Both the position numbers and the translations under genes were made by a program. Shown here piece after piece: positions 17,948-28,862 of a DNA stretch of 64,000 bases. How positions within the stretch are numbered: the stretch's first letter is position 1; every line of letters begins with the position of its first letter. This stretch comes from Pusillimonas sp. MFBS29. Its GTDB lineage: Bacteria; Pseudomonadota; Gammaproteobacteria; Burkholderiales; Burkholderiaceae_B. Location of the stretch: contig NZ_JAJEWL010000001.1 in NCBI RefSeq assembly GCF_020687695.1, forward strand, positions 372,001-436,000. The letters are read 5' to 3'. The notes under the pieces are model-generated. The model saw only the letters and a program-made list of their open reading frames with translations. It searched no databases and was not told where the DNA came from.

Positions 17948-19021
17948 ATGAAAAAGACTCTGCTCGCTGCTGCTCTCACCGTCGGCTTCTTCGGCGTTGC
18001 TCAGGCAGAAACATCAGTCACCCTGTACGGTGTTATCGATACCGGTATCGGCTACAACAAGGTTGAAGTCGGTAATTACGAAGCCAAGAAAGTTGGTCTG
18101 ATCAACGGCGTTCAATCCGGCAGCCGCTGGGGTCTGAAAGGCACTGAAGATCTGGGCGATGGCCTGCAAGCTATTTTCCAACTGGAAAGCGGTTTCGACA
18201 GCTCGACCGGTGTTTCCGGCCAAGGTGGCCGTTTGTTCGGTCGTCACCTGACCATCGGTCTGCAAGGCGAAAGCTGGGGCCGTCTGGACTTGGGTCGTCA
18301 AACCAACATCGCATCCAAATACTTTGCCGACATCGCTAGCCCCTTCGGCGCCAGCTTCGGTCAAGCTAACGTTGGTGCTACCTTCGGTTCTTCCAACACC
18401 GTTCGTTGGGACAACATGGTTATGTACCAAACCCCCAACTTCTCGGGCTTCCAGTTCGGCGTTGGTTACTCCTTCAACACCAGCGGCAGCCAAGACTGGG
18501 ACGTTGACAACACTGTTGACACCAACGACAAAGGCCTGACAACCGGTCTGCGTTATGCTAACGGCCCCATCGGTGCTGCCCTTACATACGACCAAATCGA
18601 AACTGACGTTAACGACGCCAAAGTTAAAGCATGGAACTTGGGTCTGAGCTACGACTTCGAAGTTGTCAAGCTGCACGCTGGCTTCGGTCAAACCAAAGAC
18701 GGCTGGATCGCTGGTCAAAACTTCGGCCAAGGCGCTCCTAGCCACAGCCAGTATCTTGACGGCCTCGAAGCCAACCTGTACACCGTTGGTGTAAGCGCTC
18801 CTGTTGGTGCTGGTAAAGTTATGGCTTCCTGGGCCATGGCCGACTTCGACGACCTGAACGGTCAAGAGCTCGACAAGCAAAGCATCTACAGCCTGGGTTA
18901 CACCTACGCACTGTCCAAGCGTACCAACTTCTACGCTTACGGTTCGTATGCTGACAACGTTTACGGTCTTGACGATGCAAAATCGACAGCCGTCGGCGTC
19001 GGTATCCGTCACCAGTTCTAA
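17948..19021 (+). CDS. Outer-membrane trimeric porin (Gram-negative porin, Burkholderiales type)
   Basis: 357 residues. Residues 1-20 are a signal peptide ending AQA before Glu21. The mature protein starts with TSVTLYGVIDTGIGY, the typical first beta strand, has GSRWGLKGTEDLGDGLQAIF (about 58-77), and ends in IRHQF with the C-terminal Phe required for outer-membrane assembly by BAM. It forms a 16-strand general diffusion channel. Codon use is strongly restricted (for example CGT, GGT, GTT, CTG), unlike neighbouring genes, which indicates very high expression. Two hairpins follow the stop. Regulation by an OmpR-type regulator (RisA, in this window) is plausible but not shown. Confidence 0.95.
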   Translation: MKKTLLAAALTVGFFGVAQAETSVTLYGVIDTGIGYNKVEVGNYEAKKVGLINGVQSGSRWGLKGTEDLGDGLQAIFQLESGFDSSTGVSGQGGRLFGRHLTIGLQGESWGRLDLGRQTNIASKYFADIASPFGASFGQANVGATFGSSNTVRWDNMVMYQTPNFSGFQFGVGYSFNTSGSQDWDVDNTVDTNDKGLTTGLRYANGPIGAALTYDQIETDVNDAKVKAWNLGLSYDFEVVKLHAGFGQTKDGWIAGQNFGQGAPSHSQYLDGLEANLYTVGVSAPVGAGKVMASWAMADFDDLNGQELDKQSIYSLGYTYALSKRTNFYAYGSYADNVYGLDDAKSTAVGVGIRHQF

Positions 19022-19050
19022 TAGGCTGGCATAGCTAGTCTATGCCGCTG

Positions 19051-19074
19051 GTTGGCCCGGCTTGCCGGGCCAAC
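19051..19074 (+). terminator. GC-rich hairpin after the porin gene
   Basis: GTTGGCCCGGC, TT, GCCGGGCCAAC: perfect 11-bp complementary arms 30 bases after the porin stop. There is no T-run behind it, so it may serve as a transcript-stabilising 3' structure rather than an intrinsic terminator. Confidence 0.5.
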
Positions 19075-19106
19075 AATAGAATTGCTGCAGATGTAAATCT
19101 GCAATC

Positions 19107-19132
19107 AAAAGCCACCCTCAGGGGTGGCTTTT
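19107..19132. terminator. Intrinsic terminator after the porin gene
   Basis: AAAAGCCACCC, loop TCAG, GGGTGGCTTTT: an 11-bp stem bordered by A and T runs, the form of a rho-independent terminator readable in either direction. It separates the porin from the nuo operon. Confidence 0.85.
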
Positions 19133-19225
19133 GTATTGGATTCTGATCCGGGTTTCGGGTCTTCCATGTTTTTGCTGCAAAGATGTTTCACATCAGGGTT
19201 ATTCAGCAGAATGACGCTCTCAAAA

Positions 19226-19234
19226 TGATACAAT
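19226..19234 (+). promoter_or_regulatory. Candidate extended -10 promoter of the nuo operon
   Basis: TGATACAAT fits the extended -10 form TGn-TATAAT with one mismatch, 35 bases before the nuoA ATG. No good -35 hexamer is present at the usual distance, consistent with an extended -10 promoter. Prediction only. Confidence 0.4.
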
Positions 19235-19268
19235 CCAGAAGTTTACTTATCGTGATTGGATGCGCTGC

Positions 19269-19628
19269 ATGAATCTGCAACAGTACTTCCCCGTCCTGCT
19301 GTTTATTATCTTTGCGACCTGTATCGGGTTCGCCTTGCTGGGCGCCGGCAGGCTGCTTGGGCCACATCGCCCCTACGAAGAAAAACTATCGCAATACGAG
19401 TGTGGTTTCGAAGCTTTCAGCGACTCCCGCATGAAGTTCGACGTTCGCTATTACCTGGTTGCGATCCTGTTCATTATGTTCGATCTGGAAATCGCCTTCT
19501 TGTTTCCGTGGGCCATGGCCAATGGCACTGTAGGCATGGTGGGTTTCTGGACGGTTCTTGTATTCCTGGCCATTCTGACCGTGGGCTTCATCTACGAATG
19601 GAAGAAGGGCGCCCTCGACTGGGAATAA
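19269..19628 (+). CDS. nuoA: NADH-quinone oxidoreductase subunit A
   Basis: 119 residues, three transmembrane helices, membrane arm of complex I near the quinone site. The motif [20 protein letters not shown] (about residues 44-63) and the acidic helix [17 protein letters not shown] are diagnostic; the Cys in ECG belongs to the flexible loop. The ATG at 19269 is chosen over the in-frame ATG at 19260 on the family N-terminus MNLQQYFPV. First of 14 nuo genes in the canonical order. Confidence 0.95.
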   Translation: MNLQQYFPVLLFIIFATCIGFALLGAGRLLGPHRPYEEKLSQYECGFEAFSDSRMKFDVRYYLVAILFIMFDLEIAFLFPWAMANGTVGMVGFWTVLVFLAILTVGFIYEWKKGALDWE

Positions 19629-19677
19629 GCAATGGTATCGGCGGCTTTCTACACCGGTACAACGCTAAAGGTAAATT

Positions 19678-20154
19678 ATGGCTATTGATGGCATCATGAA
19701 AGAAGGTTTTATTACCACCAGCGCAGACAAGTTTCTGAACTGGGCCAAGACGGGCTCGTTGTGGCCCATGACTTTCGGTCTGGCCTGTTGTGCGGTCGAA
19801 ATGATGCACGCGGGGGCGGCACGTTACGACCTTGACCAGTTTGGCATTATTTTCCGGCCCAGCCCACGTCAGTCCGACCTGATGATTGTTGCGGGTACCC
19901 TGTGCAACAAAATGGCGCCGGCGCTGCGCAAGGTCTACGACCAGATGCCTGAGCCACGCTGGGTGGTCTCCATGGGTTCCTGTGCCAACGGTGGTGGTTA
20001 TTACCACTACTCCTATTCGGTAGTGCGCGGTTGCGACCGCATAGTTCCCGTTGACGTCTATGTGCCGGGTTGCCCGCCTACGGCAGAAGCCCTGGTGTAC
20101 GGCTTGCTGCAAATGCAGAACAAGATCCGCCTGACAAACACCATTGCGCGCTAG
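19678..20154 (+). CDS. nuoB: NADH-quinone oxidoreductase subunit B
   Basis: 158 residues; carries the last iron-sulfur cluster N2 that reduces quinone. Ligands visible: the tandem Cys37-Cys38 in [11 protein letters not shown], Cys102 in SMGSCANGG and Cys132 in YVPGCPP. It is a peripheral-arm subunit at the junction with the membrane arm. Forty-nine bases after nuoA. Confidence 0.97.
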   Translation: MAIDGIMKEGFITTSADKFLNWAKTGSLWPMTFGLACCAVEMMHAGAARYDLDQFGIIFRPSPRQSDLMIVAGTLCNKMAPALRKVYDQMPEPRWVVSMGSCANGGGYYHYSYSVVRGCDRIVPVDVYVPGCPPTAEALVYGLLQMQNKIRLTNTIAR

Positions 20155-20195
20155 GCTATGCCAGCTATTGCCACTAACGTTGAACTGCTTGAACT

Positions 20196-20807
20196 ATGAC
20201 TCGGCTCGAAACGCTACACACTAATTTGCAGGCCGCTTTCGGTGAATCTGTTACCCTGAAGCAGGCCCTTAATGAACTGACGCTCGAGGTCCCGGCCAAA
20301 AACTGGCTGGACGTCTGCACTGCCTTGCGTGACGACCCCAACCTTGCCTTTGATACCTGTATCGATCTGTGCGGCGTTGATTACTCGGCCTGGGGTGCGC
20401 CTACCTATCCGGCTGCTGCCGGCGTGCATCCGCATCGGTTTGCGATCGTTTTGCATCTGTTGTCGGTCAAGCGCAACTGGCGGTTGCGCGTACGCGTATA
20501 TGTGCCTAATGACGAATTCCCGGTCATTCCGTCGCTGGTTAATGTCTGGCCTACGGTGAACTGGTTCGAGCGCGAGGCTTTTGACCTGTTCGGCGTGGTA
20601 TTTGAAGGGCATCCCGACTTGCGTCGTATCCTGACCGATTACGGTTTTATCGGACATCCTTTCCGCAAAGATTTCCCGCTGTCGGGCAATGTGGAAATGC
20701 GTTACGACACAGAACAGAAACGGGTCGTTTATCAACCCGTAACCATCGAGCCGCGTGAGATCACACCGCGTGTCATACGCGAAGAAGGCTACGGAGCAGG
20801 GCGCTAG
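20196..20807 (+). CDS. nuoC: NADH-quinone oxidoreductase subunit C
   Basis: 203 residues, 30-kDa subunit of complex I. The signature [21 protein letters not shown] is seen as [20 protein letters not shown] (about residues 125-144), followed by [12 protein letters not shown]. It is separate from nuoD, unlike the fused nuoCD of Escherichia coli. Three bases separate it from nuoD. Confidence 0.96.
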   Translation: MTRLETLHTNLQAAFGESVTLKQALNELTLEVPAKNWLDVCTALRDDPNLAFDTCIDLCGVDYSAWGAPTYPAAAGVHPHRFAIVLHLLSVKRNWRLRVRVYVPNDEFPVIPSLVNVWPTVNWFEREAFDLFGVVFEGHPDLRRILTDYGFIGHPFRKDFPLSGNVEMRYDTEQKRVVYQPVTIEPREITPRVIREEGYGAGR

Positions 20808-20810
20808 AAC

Positions 20811-22067
20811 ATGGCTGAAATTAAAAACTACACACTGAACTTTGGTCCTCAGCATCCGGCCGCGCACGGCGTGTTGCGCCTGGTGCTCGAGCTCGACGGC
20901 GAAGTCATCCAGCGTGCCGATCCGCACATAGGCCTGCTGCATCGCGCCACCGAAAAACTGGCCGAGCACAAAACCTACCTGCAGGCGTTGCCGTATATGG
21001 ATCGCCTGGACTACGTCTCCATGATGTGCAACGAGCATGCCTACGTGATGGCGGTGGAAAACCTGCTGGGCATCAAGGCGCCTTTGCGCGCACAGTACAT
21101 CCGGGTCATGTTCGACGAGATCACACGCTTGTTGAATCACCTTATGTCTTTGGGTTCGCATGCGCTCGACGTGGGTGCCATGGCTGTGTTCCTGTATGCC
21201 TTTCGCGAGCGCGAAGACCTCATGGACTGCTACGAGGCGGTGTCGGGTGCGCGCATGCACGCGGCCTACTATCGTCCTGGTGGCGTATACCGCGATCTGC
21301 CCGATACCATGCCGCAGTATGGCCAGTCCAGCAAATATCGCGGCGAGAAAGAATTGCGTGCCATGAATGAAGCACGCTCGGGTTCGCTGCTCGACTTCAT
21401 TGAAGACTTCACCAACCGTTTCCCTACCTGCGTAGACGAATACGAAACCCTGCTGACCGATAACCGCATCTGGAAGCAGCGTCTGGTAGGTGTAGGGGTG
21501 GTTGATCCCGATCGCGCCAAGGCACTGGGCTTTACCGGCCCCATGCTGCGCGGTTCCGGTGTTGAATGGGACTTGCGCAAGCATCAGCCTTACGAAGTCT
21601 ACGACCGTATCGATTTTGACATTCCCGTTGGCACGAATGGTGATTGCTACGACCGCTACCTGGTCCGCATTGCCGAGATGCGTGAAAGCAATCGCATCAT
21701 TCGTCAGTGCGTTGAGTGGCTGCGCAATAATCCTGGTCCTGTCATTGTCGACAACCACAAAATTGCGCCACCCAAGCGCGAGCGCATGAAGACGGGCATG
21801 GAAGACCTCATCCACCACTTCAAGCTCTTTACCGAGGGCATGCACGTGCCGGCCGGAGAAACCTATGCGGGTGTTGAGCACCCCAAGGGCGAGTTCGGCA
21901 TTTACATGATTTCCGATGGTGCAAACAAACCCTATCGCGTCAAGATTCGCGCCCCGGGTTTTGCCCACCTGCAATCACTCGATGAGATGTCTCGCGGGCA
22001 CATGATTGCCGACGCCGTCACCATTATTGGGACGCAAGACATTGTTTTTGGCGAAATCGATCGTTAA
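20811..22067 (+). CDS. nuoD: NADH-quinone oxidoreductase subunit D
   Basis: 418 residues, 49-kDa subunit; with NuoB it forms the quinone-binding pocket. Visible: [20 protein letters not shown] (about 11-30), containing the conserved His that contacts the quinone headgroup, [18 protein letters not shown], and the C-terminal [11 protein letters not shown] plus DIVFGEIDR. Normal length. Confidence 0.97.
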   Translation: MAEIKNYTLNFGPQHPAAHGVLRLVLELDGEVIQRADPHIGLLHRATEKLAEHKTYLQALPYMDRLDYVSMMCNEHAYVMAVENLLGIKAPLRAQYIRVMFDEITRLLNHLMSLGSHALDVGAMAVFLYAFREREDLMDCYEAVSGARMHAAYYRPGGVYRDLPDTMPQYGQSSKYRGEKELRAMNEARSGSLLDFIEDFTNRFPTCVDEYETLLTDNRIWKQRLVGVGVVDPDRAKALGFTGPMLRGSGVEWDLRKHQPYEVYDRIDFDIPVGTNGDCYDRYLVRIAEMRESNRIIRQCVEWLRNNPGPVIVDNHKIAPPKRERMKTGMEDLIHHFKLFTEGMHVPAGETYAGVEHPKGEFGIYMISDGANKPYRVKIRAPGFAHLQSLDEMSRGHMIADAVTIIGTQDIVFGEIDR

Positions 22068-22099
22068 TCGACAGCCAAGGTAAATACCGGATTCAAACT

Positions 22100-22594
22100 A
22101 TGCTGCTTTCCGAACAAGCCTACAAAAAAATAGATCGGGAACTTACCAAGTTCCCCGACGACCAGCAACAGTCGGCCATCATGGCCGCGCTGGCGATCGC
22201 CCAGACTGAAAAGGGCTGGGTTTCGAATGAAGTTATTGTCGATGTGGCCGCCTATCTTGGTGTGCCCGCCATTGCCGTGCAGGAAGTGGCGACCTTCTAC
22301 AATATGTTCAATACCCACCCGGTCGGGCGCTTCAAGATCACAGTGTGCACGAACTTGCCCTGTGCGCTGCGCGACGGTGTCAAGGCGGCGGAATACGTCA
22401 AGGAAAAGCTGGGTATCGATTTTCATGAAACCACGCCTGACGGCATGTTTTCGCTCTTCGAGGGCGAGTGCATGGGCGCATGCGGCGATTCACCGGTCAT
22501 GCTCATGAACAACCAGCACATGTGCGTACGCATGTCGCCCGAAAAAATCGACGCGATGATTGAAGAACTTAAACAGCACGGGGAGTCGGCATGA
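22100..22594 (+). CDS. nuoE: NADH-quinone oxidoreductase subunit E
   Basis: 164 residues, thioredoxin-like 24-kDa subunit holding the [2Fe-2S] cluster N1a. Ligands are in [10 protein letters not shown] (C-x4-C) and [13 protein letters not shown] (C-x3-C). Part of the NADH-dehydrogenase module with NuoF and NuoG. Its stop overlaps the nuoF start by 4 bases. Confidence 0.96.
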   Translation: MLLSEQAYKKIDRELTKFPDDQQQSAIMAALAIAQTEKGWVSNEVIVDVAAYLGVPAIAVQEVATFYNMFNTHPVGRFKITVCTNLPCALRDGVKAAEYVKEKLGIDFHETTPDGMFSLFEGECMGACGDSPVMLMNNQHMCVRMSPEKIDAMIEELKQHGESA

Positions 22595-23958
22595 GCGCGC
22601 CGGGCCTATTGCAGCAGTTTTCCCAGGGACTGACGCCCAATCCTGGCACTGAACTGTCCAGGAGCATGATTTTCCACGACAGGCATATCAATCCACAAAT
22701 CGTGGCCGGCCTGGATGGCACCAACTGGGGTCTGGAAGACTACGTCAAGCGCGGTGGCTACGAAGCCCTGCGCAAGATCCTGACCACCGGCATGACGCCC
22801 GACGAAGTCATTGCCGAAGTCAAGGCATCCAGCCTGCGGGGGCGGGGCGGTGCGGGCTTTCCCACCGGTCTTAAATGGAGCTTCATGCCGCGTACGTTGC
22901 CGGGCCAGAAGTATCTGGTCTGCAACTCCGATGAAGGCGAGCCTGGCACATTCAAAGACCGCGATATCCTGCGCTTTAACCCGCATATCGTCATCGAAGG
23001 CATGGCCATCGCTGCGTATGCCATGGGCATCACGGTAGGCTACAACTACATCCACGGCGAAATCTTCGAGATCTACGAACGCTTTGAAGAAGCGCTTGAA
23101 CAGGCCCGCGCCGCAGGCTTCCTGGGCGACAAGATCCTGGGTTCGGAATTCAGCTTCCAGCTGCACGCCTTCCATGGCTACGGCGCCTATATCTGCGGTG
23201 AAGAGACCGCATTGCTGGAATCGCTGGAAGGCAAGAAAGGGCAGCCGCGCTTCAAGCCGCCATTTCCGGCCAGTTTCGGTCTGTATGGCAAGCCCACCAC
23301 CATCAACAACACCGAAACGTTTGCTGCCGTACCCTGGATTTTCCGCAACAGCGCTCAGGAGTACCTGGACATCGGCGTGCCCAATGCCGGCGGCACCAAG
23401 TTGTTCTCGGTATCGGGCGACGTCGAGCTGCCAGGCAACTACGAGATTCCGCTGGGCACACCCTTCAGCAAATTGCTGGAGCTGGCCGGTGGCATGCGCG
23501 GTGGCCGTAAGCTCAAGGCGGTTATCCCGGGCGGTTCCAGTGCGCCAGTGTTGCCTGCCGACATCATGATGCAGACCAACATGGACTACGATTCCATCGC
23601 CAAGGCCGGCTCCATGCTGGGTTCGGGCGCGGTTATCGTCATGGACGAAACCCGCTGCATGGTGAAATCCCTGCTGCGTCTGTCATATTTCTATTTCGAA
23701 GAAAGCTGCGGGCAGTGCACGCCGTGCCGTGAAGGCACGGGCTGGCTGTATCGCATGTTGCTGCGTGTTGAAAACGGTCAGGGCCTGCCAGAAGATCTGG
23801 ACGTGCTCGATTCGGTCGCGCACAACATCATGGGCCGCACGATTTGCGCCCTGGGCGATGCTGCTGCCATGCCGGTACGCAGCTTTATCAAGCATTTCCG
23901 CGACGAGTTCGCACACCACATCGAGCATAAAAGCTGTGTGGTGCCCAAATATCTGTAG
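22591..23958 (+). CDS. nuoF: NADH-quinone oxidoreductase subunit F (NADH-binding)
   Basis: 455 residues. Binds NADH and FMN and carries cluster N3. Glycine-rich FMN/NADH region [17 protein letters not shown] (about residues 84-100), [31 protein letters not shown], and the [4Fe-4S] motif [15 protein letters not shown] near the C-terminus are all present. It is the electron entry point of complex I. Confidence 0.97.
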   Translation: MSAPGLLQQFSQGLTPNPGTELSRSMIFHDRHINPQIVAGLDGTNWGLEDYVKRGGYEALRKILTTGMTPDEVIAEVKASSLRGRGGAGFPTGLKWSFMPRTLPGQKYLVCNSDEGEPGTFKDRDILRFNPHIVIEGMAIAAYAMGITVGYNYIHGEIFEIYERFEEALEQARAAGFLGDKILGSEFSFQLHAFHGYGAYICGEETALLESLEGKKGQPRFKPPFPASFGLYGKPTTINNTETFAAVPWIFRNSAQEYLDIGVPNAGGTKLFSVSGDVELPGNYEIPLGTPFSKLLELAGGMRGGRKLKAVIPGGSSAPVLPADIMMQTNMDYDSIAKAGSMLGSGAVIVMDETRCMVKSLLRLSYFYFEESCGQCTPCREGTGWLYRMLLRVENGQGLPEDLDVLDSVAHNIMGRTICALGDAAAMPVRSFIKHFRDEFAHHIEHKSCVVPKYL

Positions 23959-23972
23959 GGTCAGGACACGCA

Positions 23973-26306
23973 ATGGTTGAACTCACCATCGACGGCATCA
24001 AAGTAGAAGCCCCCGAAGGCAGCATGGTCATACAGGCTGCGCACAAGCTTGGGGTGTTCGTGCCGCATTTCTGCTATCACAAGAAGCTTTCCGTAGCGGC
24101 CAACTGCCGCATGTGTCTGGTCGACGTCGAGAAGGCGCCCAAGGCCATGCCGGCTTGCGCGACGCCGGTCACCAACGGCATGGTTGTGCATACCCGCTCT
24201 GAAAAAGCCATCGCCGCCCAGAAAAGCGTGATGGAATTCCTGTTGATCAACCACCCGCTCGATTGCCCCGTGTGCGATCAGGGCGGCGAGTGTCAGCTTC
24301 AGGATCTGGCCGTGGGCTACGGCGCATCCGCTTCGCGCTATCTCGAAGAAAAGCGCGTGGTCGTTGCCAAGGAAATGGGACCGCTCATTTCCACCGAAGC
24401 CATGCAGCGCTGCATACACTGCACCCGTTGCGTACGGGTAGGCCAGGAGATCGGCGGCATCATGGAAGTGGGCATGATCAACCGGGGCGAGCACTCCGAG
24501 ATCACGACTTTCGTAGGCCAGGCGGTGGAATCCGAATTGTCGGGCAACATGATCGACGTCTGTCCCGTCGGCGCGCTCTTGTCCAAGCCGTTCAAGTTCA
24601 GCGCACGTACCTGGGAAATGGCACGCCGCCGCTCGGTCAGCCCGCACGATAGCCTGGGCGCCAACCTGGTGGTGCAAACCAAGATGGACCGCGTGTTGCG
24701 CGTGGTGCCCTTTGAAAACGAAGAGGTCAACGAGTGCTGGATCAGCGACCGTGATCGCTTCGCCTATGAAGGCCTTTACACAGAAGACCGCCTTGCCCAT
24801 CCCATGCTCAAGGGTGACGACGGCGAATGGCGCGAAGCCTCCTGGACAGATGCGCTGCAAGCCGTGGTTCAAGGATTCAATACCGTACGGGAACAGTTTG
24901 GTTCCGAGCAGATCGGTGGCATAGGCAGCCCGCTGGCCACAACCGAAGAGCTGGCCCTGCTTGGCCGCCTGGTCCGTGCGCTGGGTTCCGAGAACGTTGA
25001 CTTCCGTCTGCGCAATCTCGATCCATCTTTCGATCAGGCCGTCAAAGGCGCGCCGTGGCTGGGTATGCCGATTGCCGACCTCAATCTGGTCGACCGCGTG
25101 CTCGTGGTAGGTTCCTTCCTGCGCAAAGACCACCCGCTTATGGCGCAGCGTCTGCGTCAGGCTGTCAAACGCGGTACGCAGGTATCATTCATTGATTCGG
25201 CAGCCGAAGATCCACTGTTCCCTGTCGCTCACCGCATGACCGTTGCGCCTGGCGTCTTGCCCAATGCGCTGGCCGAGGTGCTGGTCGCTTTGGCTCAGGC
25301 GCAAGGTCAGCCTGTCCCAGACGTCTTTGCAGGCGTATCGGCTTCGGAAGCGGCCGCAAAGATTGCTGCCAGCCTGAGCTCGGGCGAGCGCGTGGCTGTG
25401 CTGATCGGCAATATGGCTGTTGCATCGCCACAGGCCAGCCTGATCGCTGCCAATGCGTCGGCACTGGCCAAGGCTGCGAACGCCACATTTGGTTTCCTCA
25501 CTCCTGGCGGCAATACCGTAGGCGGCTATCTGGCCGACGCGTTGCCAGGGCAGGGTGGGCTGACCGCAGAACAGATGCTGCAGCAATCGCTCAAGGCCTA
25601 CCTGGTGGTGCATGCCGAGCCGGCCTTCGACGCCGACAACGGTGCACAAGCCGTTCAAACCCTGAAAGATGCGGGCTTTGCTGTGGCGCTCACATCATTC
25701 AAGTCGGCTGCCCAGGACTGGGCCGATGTCATGCTGCCCATTTCGCCCTTTACCGAAACATCGGGAACCTTCGTCAACGCCGAAGGGCGGGTGCAAAGCT
25801 TCAAGGGCGTGGCCGCACCTTACGCCGATACGCGTCCGGGCTGGAAGGTACTGCGCGTGTTGGGTAATTTGTTCGACCTGCAGGGTTTTGACGACGAAAC
25901 CTCGGAATCCATCCGTGACAGCGTGATGGTCGGCGGTCTGGAAGACCGGTTGTCCAACGAAATTTCAACTTTCCCCGGTCTGGCTGACGCGGCATCCGGA
26001 TCCGGACTTGAGCGCGTGGCTGATGTGCCGATATATCGCAGTGATGTCCTGGTGCGTCGCTCGCAGCCATTGCAGGAAACGGCTGCATCCCAGGCACCCA
26101 AGGCACGGCTGGCCGCCGCGACACTGGCCGCTCTGGGCGCAGCATCGGGTGACTTCCTGCGCATCGGCAGCGCGCAAGGCCAGATTCAGTTGCCAGCGCT
26201 TGAAGATGAAACCGTAGCCCCAGGCTGCGTAAGAATAGCCGCCGCGTTCAACGAAACGCTGGCGCTGGGTAGTGGCTTTGGCCAACTGACGGTGGAGCGT
26301 GCGTAA
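23973..26306 (+). CDS. nuoG: NADH-quinone oxidoreductase subunit G
   Basis: 777 residues, largest peripheral subunit. N-terminal [2Fe-2S] ferredoxin domain ([19 protein letters not shown], about 30-48), then the His-Cys cluster motif [17 protein letters not shown] (about 94-110) and [16 protein letters not shown] (about 149-164) for [4Fe-4S] clusters, followed by a molybdopterin-oxidoreductase-like domain that no longer binds the cofactor in complex I. The C-terminal portion from about 430 is Ala-rich and variable. Its stop overlaps the nuoH start by one base. Confidence 0.95.
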   Translation: MVELTIDGIKVEAPEGSMVIQAAHKLGVFVPHFCYHKKLSVAANCRMCLVDVEKAPKAMPACATPVTNGMVVHTRSEKAIAAQKSVMEFLLINHPLDCPVCDQGGECQLQDLAVGYGASASRYLEEKRVVVAKEMGPLISTEAMQRCIHCTRCVRVGQEIGGIMEVGMINRGEHSEITTFVGQAVESELSGNMIDVCPVGALLSKPFKFSARTWEMARRRSVSPHDSLGANLVVQTKMDRVLRVVPFENEEVNECWISDRDRFAYEGLYTEDRLAHPMLKGDDGEWREASWTDALQAVVQGFNTVREQFGSEQIGGIGSPLATTEELALLGRLVRALGSENVDFRLRNLDPSFDQAVKGAPWLGMPIADLNLVDRVLVVGSFLRKDHPLMAQRLRQAVKRGTQVSFIDSAAEDPLFPVAHRMTVAPGVLPNALAEVLVALAQAQGQPVPDVFAGVSASEAAAKIAASLSSGERVAVLIGNMAVASPQASLIAANASALAKAANATFGFLTPGGNTVGGYLADALPGQGGLTAEQMLQQSLKAYLVVHAEPAFDADNGAQAVQTLKDAGFAVALTSFKSAAQDWADVMLPISPFTETSGTFVNAEGRVQSFKGVAAPYADTRPGWKVLRVLGNLFDLQGFDDETSESIRDSVMVGGLEDRLSNEISTFPGLADAASGSGLERVADVPIYRSDVLVRRSQPLQETAASQAPKARLAAATLAALGAASGDFLRIGSAQGQIQLPALEDETVAPGCVRIAAAFNETLALGSGFGQLTVERA

Positions 26307-27379
26307 TGGAGTGGCTTGCATTGCTTGAGAATTTCGGCACCGACCTGCTTGGCCCTACCGGCTGGCTGGTGGTCTGGACTTTAATAAAAATAGTCATCGT
26401 TGCCGTACCCATCATTTTGTGCGTTGCCTACATGACGTACTGGGAACGCAAGATGATCGGTGCCATGCATGTGCGCCTGGGTCCGACCCGCGTAGGTTTC
26501 CGCGGTTTGCTTCAGCCGTTTGCAGACGTGTTCAAATTGCTGACCAAGGAAGTCATTGTTCCCAGCAAGGCCAACACCGTGCTGTATATCCTGGCGCCGG
26601 TCGTAACGCTGATGCCGGCCCTGGCCGCCTGGGCAGTGATTCCCTTCGGACCCGAGCTGGTCCTGGGCGATATCAATGCCGGGCTGCTGTTTATCATGGC
26701 CATTACCTCTATCGGGGTATATGGCGTGATCGTTGCAGGCTGGGCATCTAACTCCAAATATGCCTTTCTGGGCGCCTTGCGGGCGGCGGCGCAAATGCTG
26801 TCGTACGAGCTGGCGATAGGCTTTGTACTGGTCACGGTGCTGCTGGTGTCGGGTACCCTGAACCTTAGCGGTATCGTTACCGGGCAGGATGCAGGCTGGT
26901 TTGCCGACCGTGGCGTGAATTTCATGTCCTGGAACTGGTTGCCGCTGCTGCCTTTGTTTGTCATTTATGTCATTTCGGCAACGGCTGAAACCAACCGCCA
27001 CCCCTTCGACGTGGTTGAAGGTGAATCCGAGATCGTGGCCGGTCACATGGTTGAATACTCAGGCATGGGCTTTGCGCTGTTCTTCCTGGGCGAGTACGCC
27101 AACATGATTCTGTTGTCGGCGCTGGCTTCGATCATGTTTCTGGGCGGCTGGCTGCCTCCGCTGGACATCGCTCCGCTGACCTGGATTCCGGGCTGGCTGT
27201 GGTTGGGTCTCAAGACATTCGTCGTGATTTCAATGTTCGTGTGGTTCCGTGCGACTTTCCCCCGTTACCGCTATGACCAGATCATGCGTTTGGGCTGGAA
27301 GGTATTCATCCCGATTACCGGTATTTGGTTATTGCTGGTGGCGATCTGGATGCAGACGCCCTGGAATATTTGGCACTAA
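26306..27379 (+). CDS. nuoH: NADH-quinone oxidoreductase subunit H
   Basis: 357 residues with eight transmembrane helices, membrane-arm subunit that forms the quinone channel and couples it to proton pumping. Motifs: [20 protein letters not shown] (about 47-66), [20 protein letters not shown] (about 225-244) and [19 protein letters not shown] near the end. Normal length. Confidence 0.97.
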   Translation: MEWLALLENFGTDLLGPTGWLVVWTLIKIVIVAVPIILCVAYMTYWERKMIGAMHVRLGPTRVGFRGLLQPFADVFKLLTKEVIVPSKANTVLYILAPVVTLMPALAAWAVIPFGPELVLGDINAGLLFIMAITSIGVYGVIVAGWASNSKYAFLGALRAAAQMLSYELAIGFVLVTVLLVSGTLNLSGIVTGQDAGWFADRGVNFMSWNWLPLLPLFVIYVISATAETNRHPFDVVEGESEIVAGHMVEYSGMGFALFFLGEYANMILLSALASIMFLGGWLPPLDIAPLTWIPGWLWLGLKTFVVISMFVWFRATFPRYRYDQIMRLGWKVFIPITGIWLLLVAIWMQTPWNIWH

Positions 27380-27396
27380 GACGCAGGGGCTAAATT

Positions 27397-27885
27397 ATGG
27401 AAGCTATTAAAGATTTCTTTGGCAGCTTGATGCTGACCGAAATGCTCAAGGGCATGCGCCTGACTGGCAAGTATTTTTTCAGGCGCAAGATAACCCTGCG
27501 CTATCCCCAGGAAAAAACGCCGACTTCGGCCCGTTTCCGCGGCTTGCACGCGCTGCGCCGCTACCCCAACGGGGAAGAGCGCTGCATTGCCTGCAAACTG
27601 TGCGAAGCAGTCTGCCCGGCACTGGCTATTTCCATCGAGTCCGCAGAGCGTGAAGACGGCACCCGCCGCACCACGCGCTACGACATCGATCTGGCAAAGT
27701 GCATTTTCTGTGGTTTCTGCGAGGAAAGTTGCCCGGTCGACTCCATCGTCGAGACGCATATCCTGGAATACCACGGTGAAAAGCGGGGCGATCTTTACTA
27801 CACCAAAGACATGCTCCTGGCCATCGGCGACCGCTATGAACCCGAGATCGCGCGCCGCCGTTCTGAAGACGCCCCTTATCGTTGA
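27397..27885 (+). CDS. nuoI: NADH-quinone oxidoreductase subunit I
   Basis: 162 residues, 8Fe ferredoxin-type subunit carrying clusters N6a and N6b. The two motifs are [13 protein letters not shown] and [14 protein letters not shown]. Amphipathic N-terminus anchors it on the membrane. The TGA stop shares bases with an ATG at 27885 upstream of nuoJ. Confidence 0.97.
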   Translation: MEAIKDFFGSLMLTEMLKGMRLTGKYFFRRKITLRYPQEKTPTSARFRGLHALRRYPNGEERCIACKLCEAVCPALAISIESAEREDGTRRTTRYDIDLAKCIFCGFCEESCPVDSIVETHILEYHGEKRGDLYYTKDMLLAIGDRYEPEIARRRSEDAPYR

Positions 27886-27902
27886 TGCCGGATCAGACAC
27901 CT

Positions 27903-28541
27903 ATGATTTTTTCTACTATTCTGTTTTATGTACTGGCGCTGGTGCTGGTGGTGGCGGCCTTTCGCGTCATCACCGCAAGCAGTCCGGTTACGGGTGTGCT
28001 GCACCTGATTCTGGCCTTTTTTACCGCATCCATGATCTGGATGCTGCAAGGCGCCGAGTTCCTGTCCTTGCTGCTGGTGCTGGTTTATGTCGGCGCAGTC
28101 ATGGTGCTCTTCCTGTTCGTGGTCATGATGCTTGACGTACGCATGGATGCCCTGCGCGCGGGTATGAAGACTTACCTGCCCATGGGACTGATCATCGGTC
28201 TGGTCATGGTGCTGGAAATGGCCTTCGTTCTGGCCAAGAGCTGGCTGGAAGCCGGCCCCAAGGCAGTTATCGCCGATGACGTGGACAACACGCACGCTCT
28301 GGGTGTTGCCATGTATACCGACTACGTCTTTGCGGTGCAGATTGGCGGCGTGATTTTGCTGGTGGGCATGATTTCCGCCATTGCCCTGACCTTGCGTAAA
28401 CGCGCTGACGTGAAACGCACCATTCCGTCCGAGCAGATCAAGGTACGTGCGCAAGACCGCTTGCGCATGGTCAGCATCCCCTCGCAAACCGAAGCTGCCC
28501 CTGTGGCTGGTGATGCTGCGGCCCCCGGAGAAAAACAATGA
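27903..28541 (+). CDS. nuoJ: NADH-quinone oxidoreductase subunit J
   Basis: 212 residues, five transmembrane helices. The helix [19 protein letters not shown] (about residues 58-76) is the conserved TM3 with its pi-bulge region. The ATG at 27903 is preferred because the family starts at this hydrophobic segment and GGAT lies 9 bases upstream; an ATG at 27885 would add six residues. The tail after about 165 is hydrophilic and variable. The stop overlaps nuoK by 4 bases. Confidence 0.94.
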   Translation: MIFSTILFYVLALVLVVAAFRVITASSPVTGVLHLILAFFTASMIWMLQGAEFLSLLLVLVYVGAVMVLFLFVVMMLDVRMDALRAGMKTYLPMGLIIGLVMVLEMAFVLAKSWLEAGPKAVIADDVDNTHALGVAMYTDYVFAVQIGGVILLVGMISAIALTLRKRADVKRTIPSEQIKVRAQDRLRMVSIPSQTEAAPVAGDAAAPGEKQ

Positions 28542-28846
28542 CACTGACGCTGGCACACTACCTGATACTTGGCGCCATATTGTTCGCCATTGGCGTATTC
28601 GGCTTCTTCCTGAATCGCCGCAATCTCATCATTCTGTTGATGTCCATCGAGCTTATCCTGCTCTCGGCCAACATGAATTTCATTGCGTTCTCTACCTGGT
28701 TCGGTGATACGGCCGGGCAGGTTTTCGTCTTCTTTGTCCTGACGGTGGCAGCTGCAGAGGCGGCTATTGGCCTGGCGATTCTGGTGTTGCTGTTCCGCAA
28801 CCTGAATACGATCAACGTTGAAGAACTTGACGAACTCAAGGGTTGA
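28538..28846 (+). CDS. nuoK: NADH-quinone oxidoreductase subunit K
   Basis: 102 residues with three transmembrane helices. Conserved membrane glutamates are seen in [16 protein letters not shown] and [19 protein letters not shown]. Forms part of the proton path next to NuoJ. The start overlaps the nuoJ stop by 4 bases. Confidence 0.97.
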   Translation: MTLTLAHYLILGAILFAIGVFGFFLNRRNLIILLMSIELILLSANMNFIAFSTWFGDTAGQVFVFFVLTVAAAEAAIGLAILVLLFRNLNTINVEELDELKG

Positions 28847-28862
28847 TGGGATTGCACATACT

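Noticed and set aside
18014-19012. Long open frame of 332 codons antisense to the porin
   Set aside because: It is a shadow caused by the porin's narrow codon use; the porin itself has a signal peptide, beta-strand pattern and C-terminal Phe, and the antisense product has no recognisable domain.
20214-21974. 586-codon open frame antisense to nuoC and nuoD
   Set aside because: Composition is that of a reverse-strand shadow (His, Val and Gln rich); it spans two well-supported genes.
23961-25133. 390-codon open frame antisense to nuoG
   Set aside because: No domain, no ribosome binding site, and nuoG motifs are intact on the other strand.
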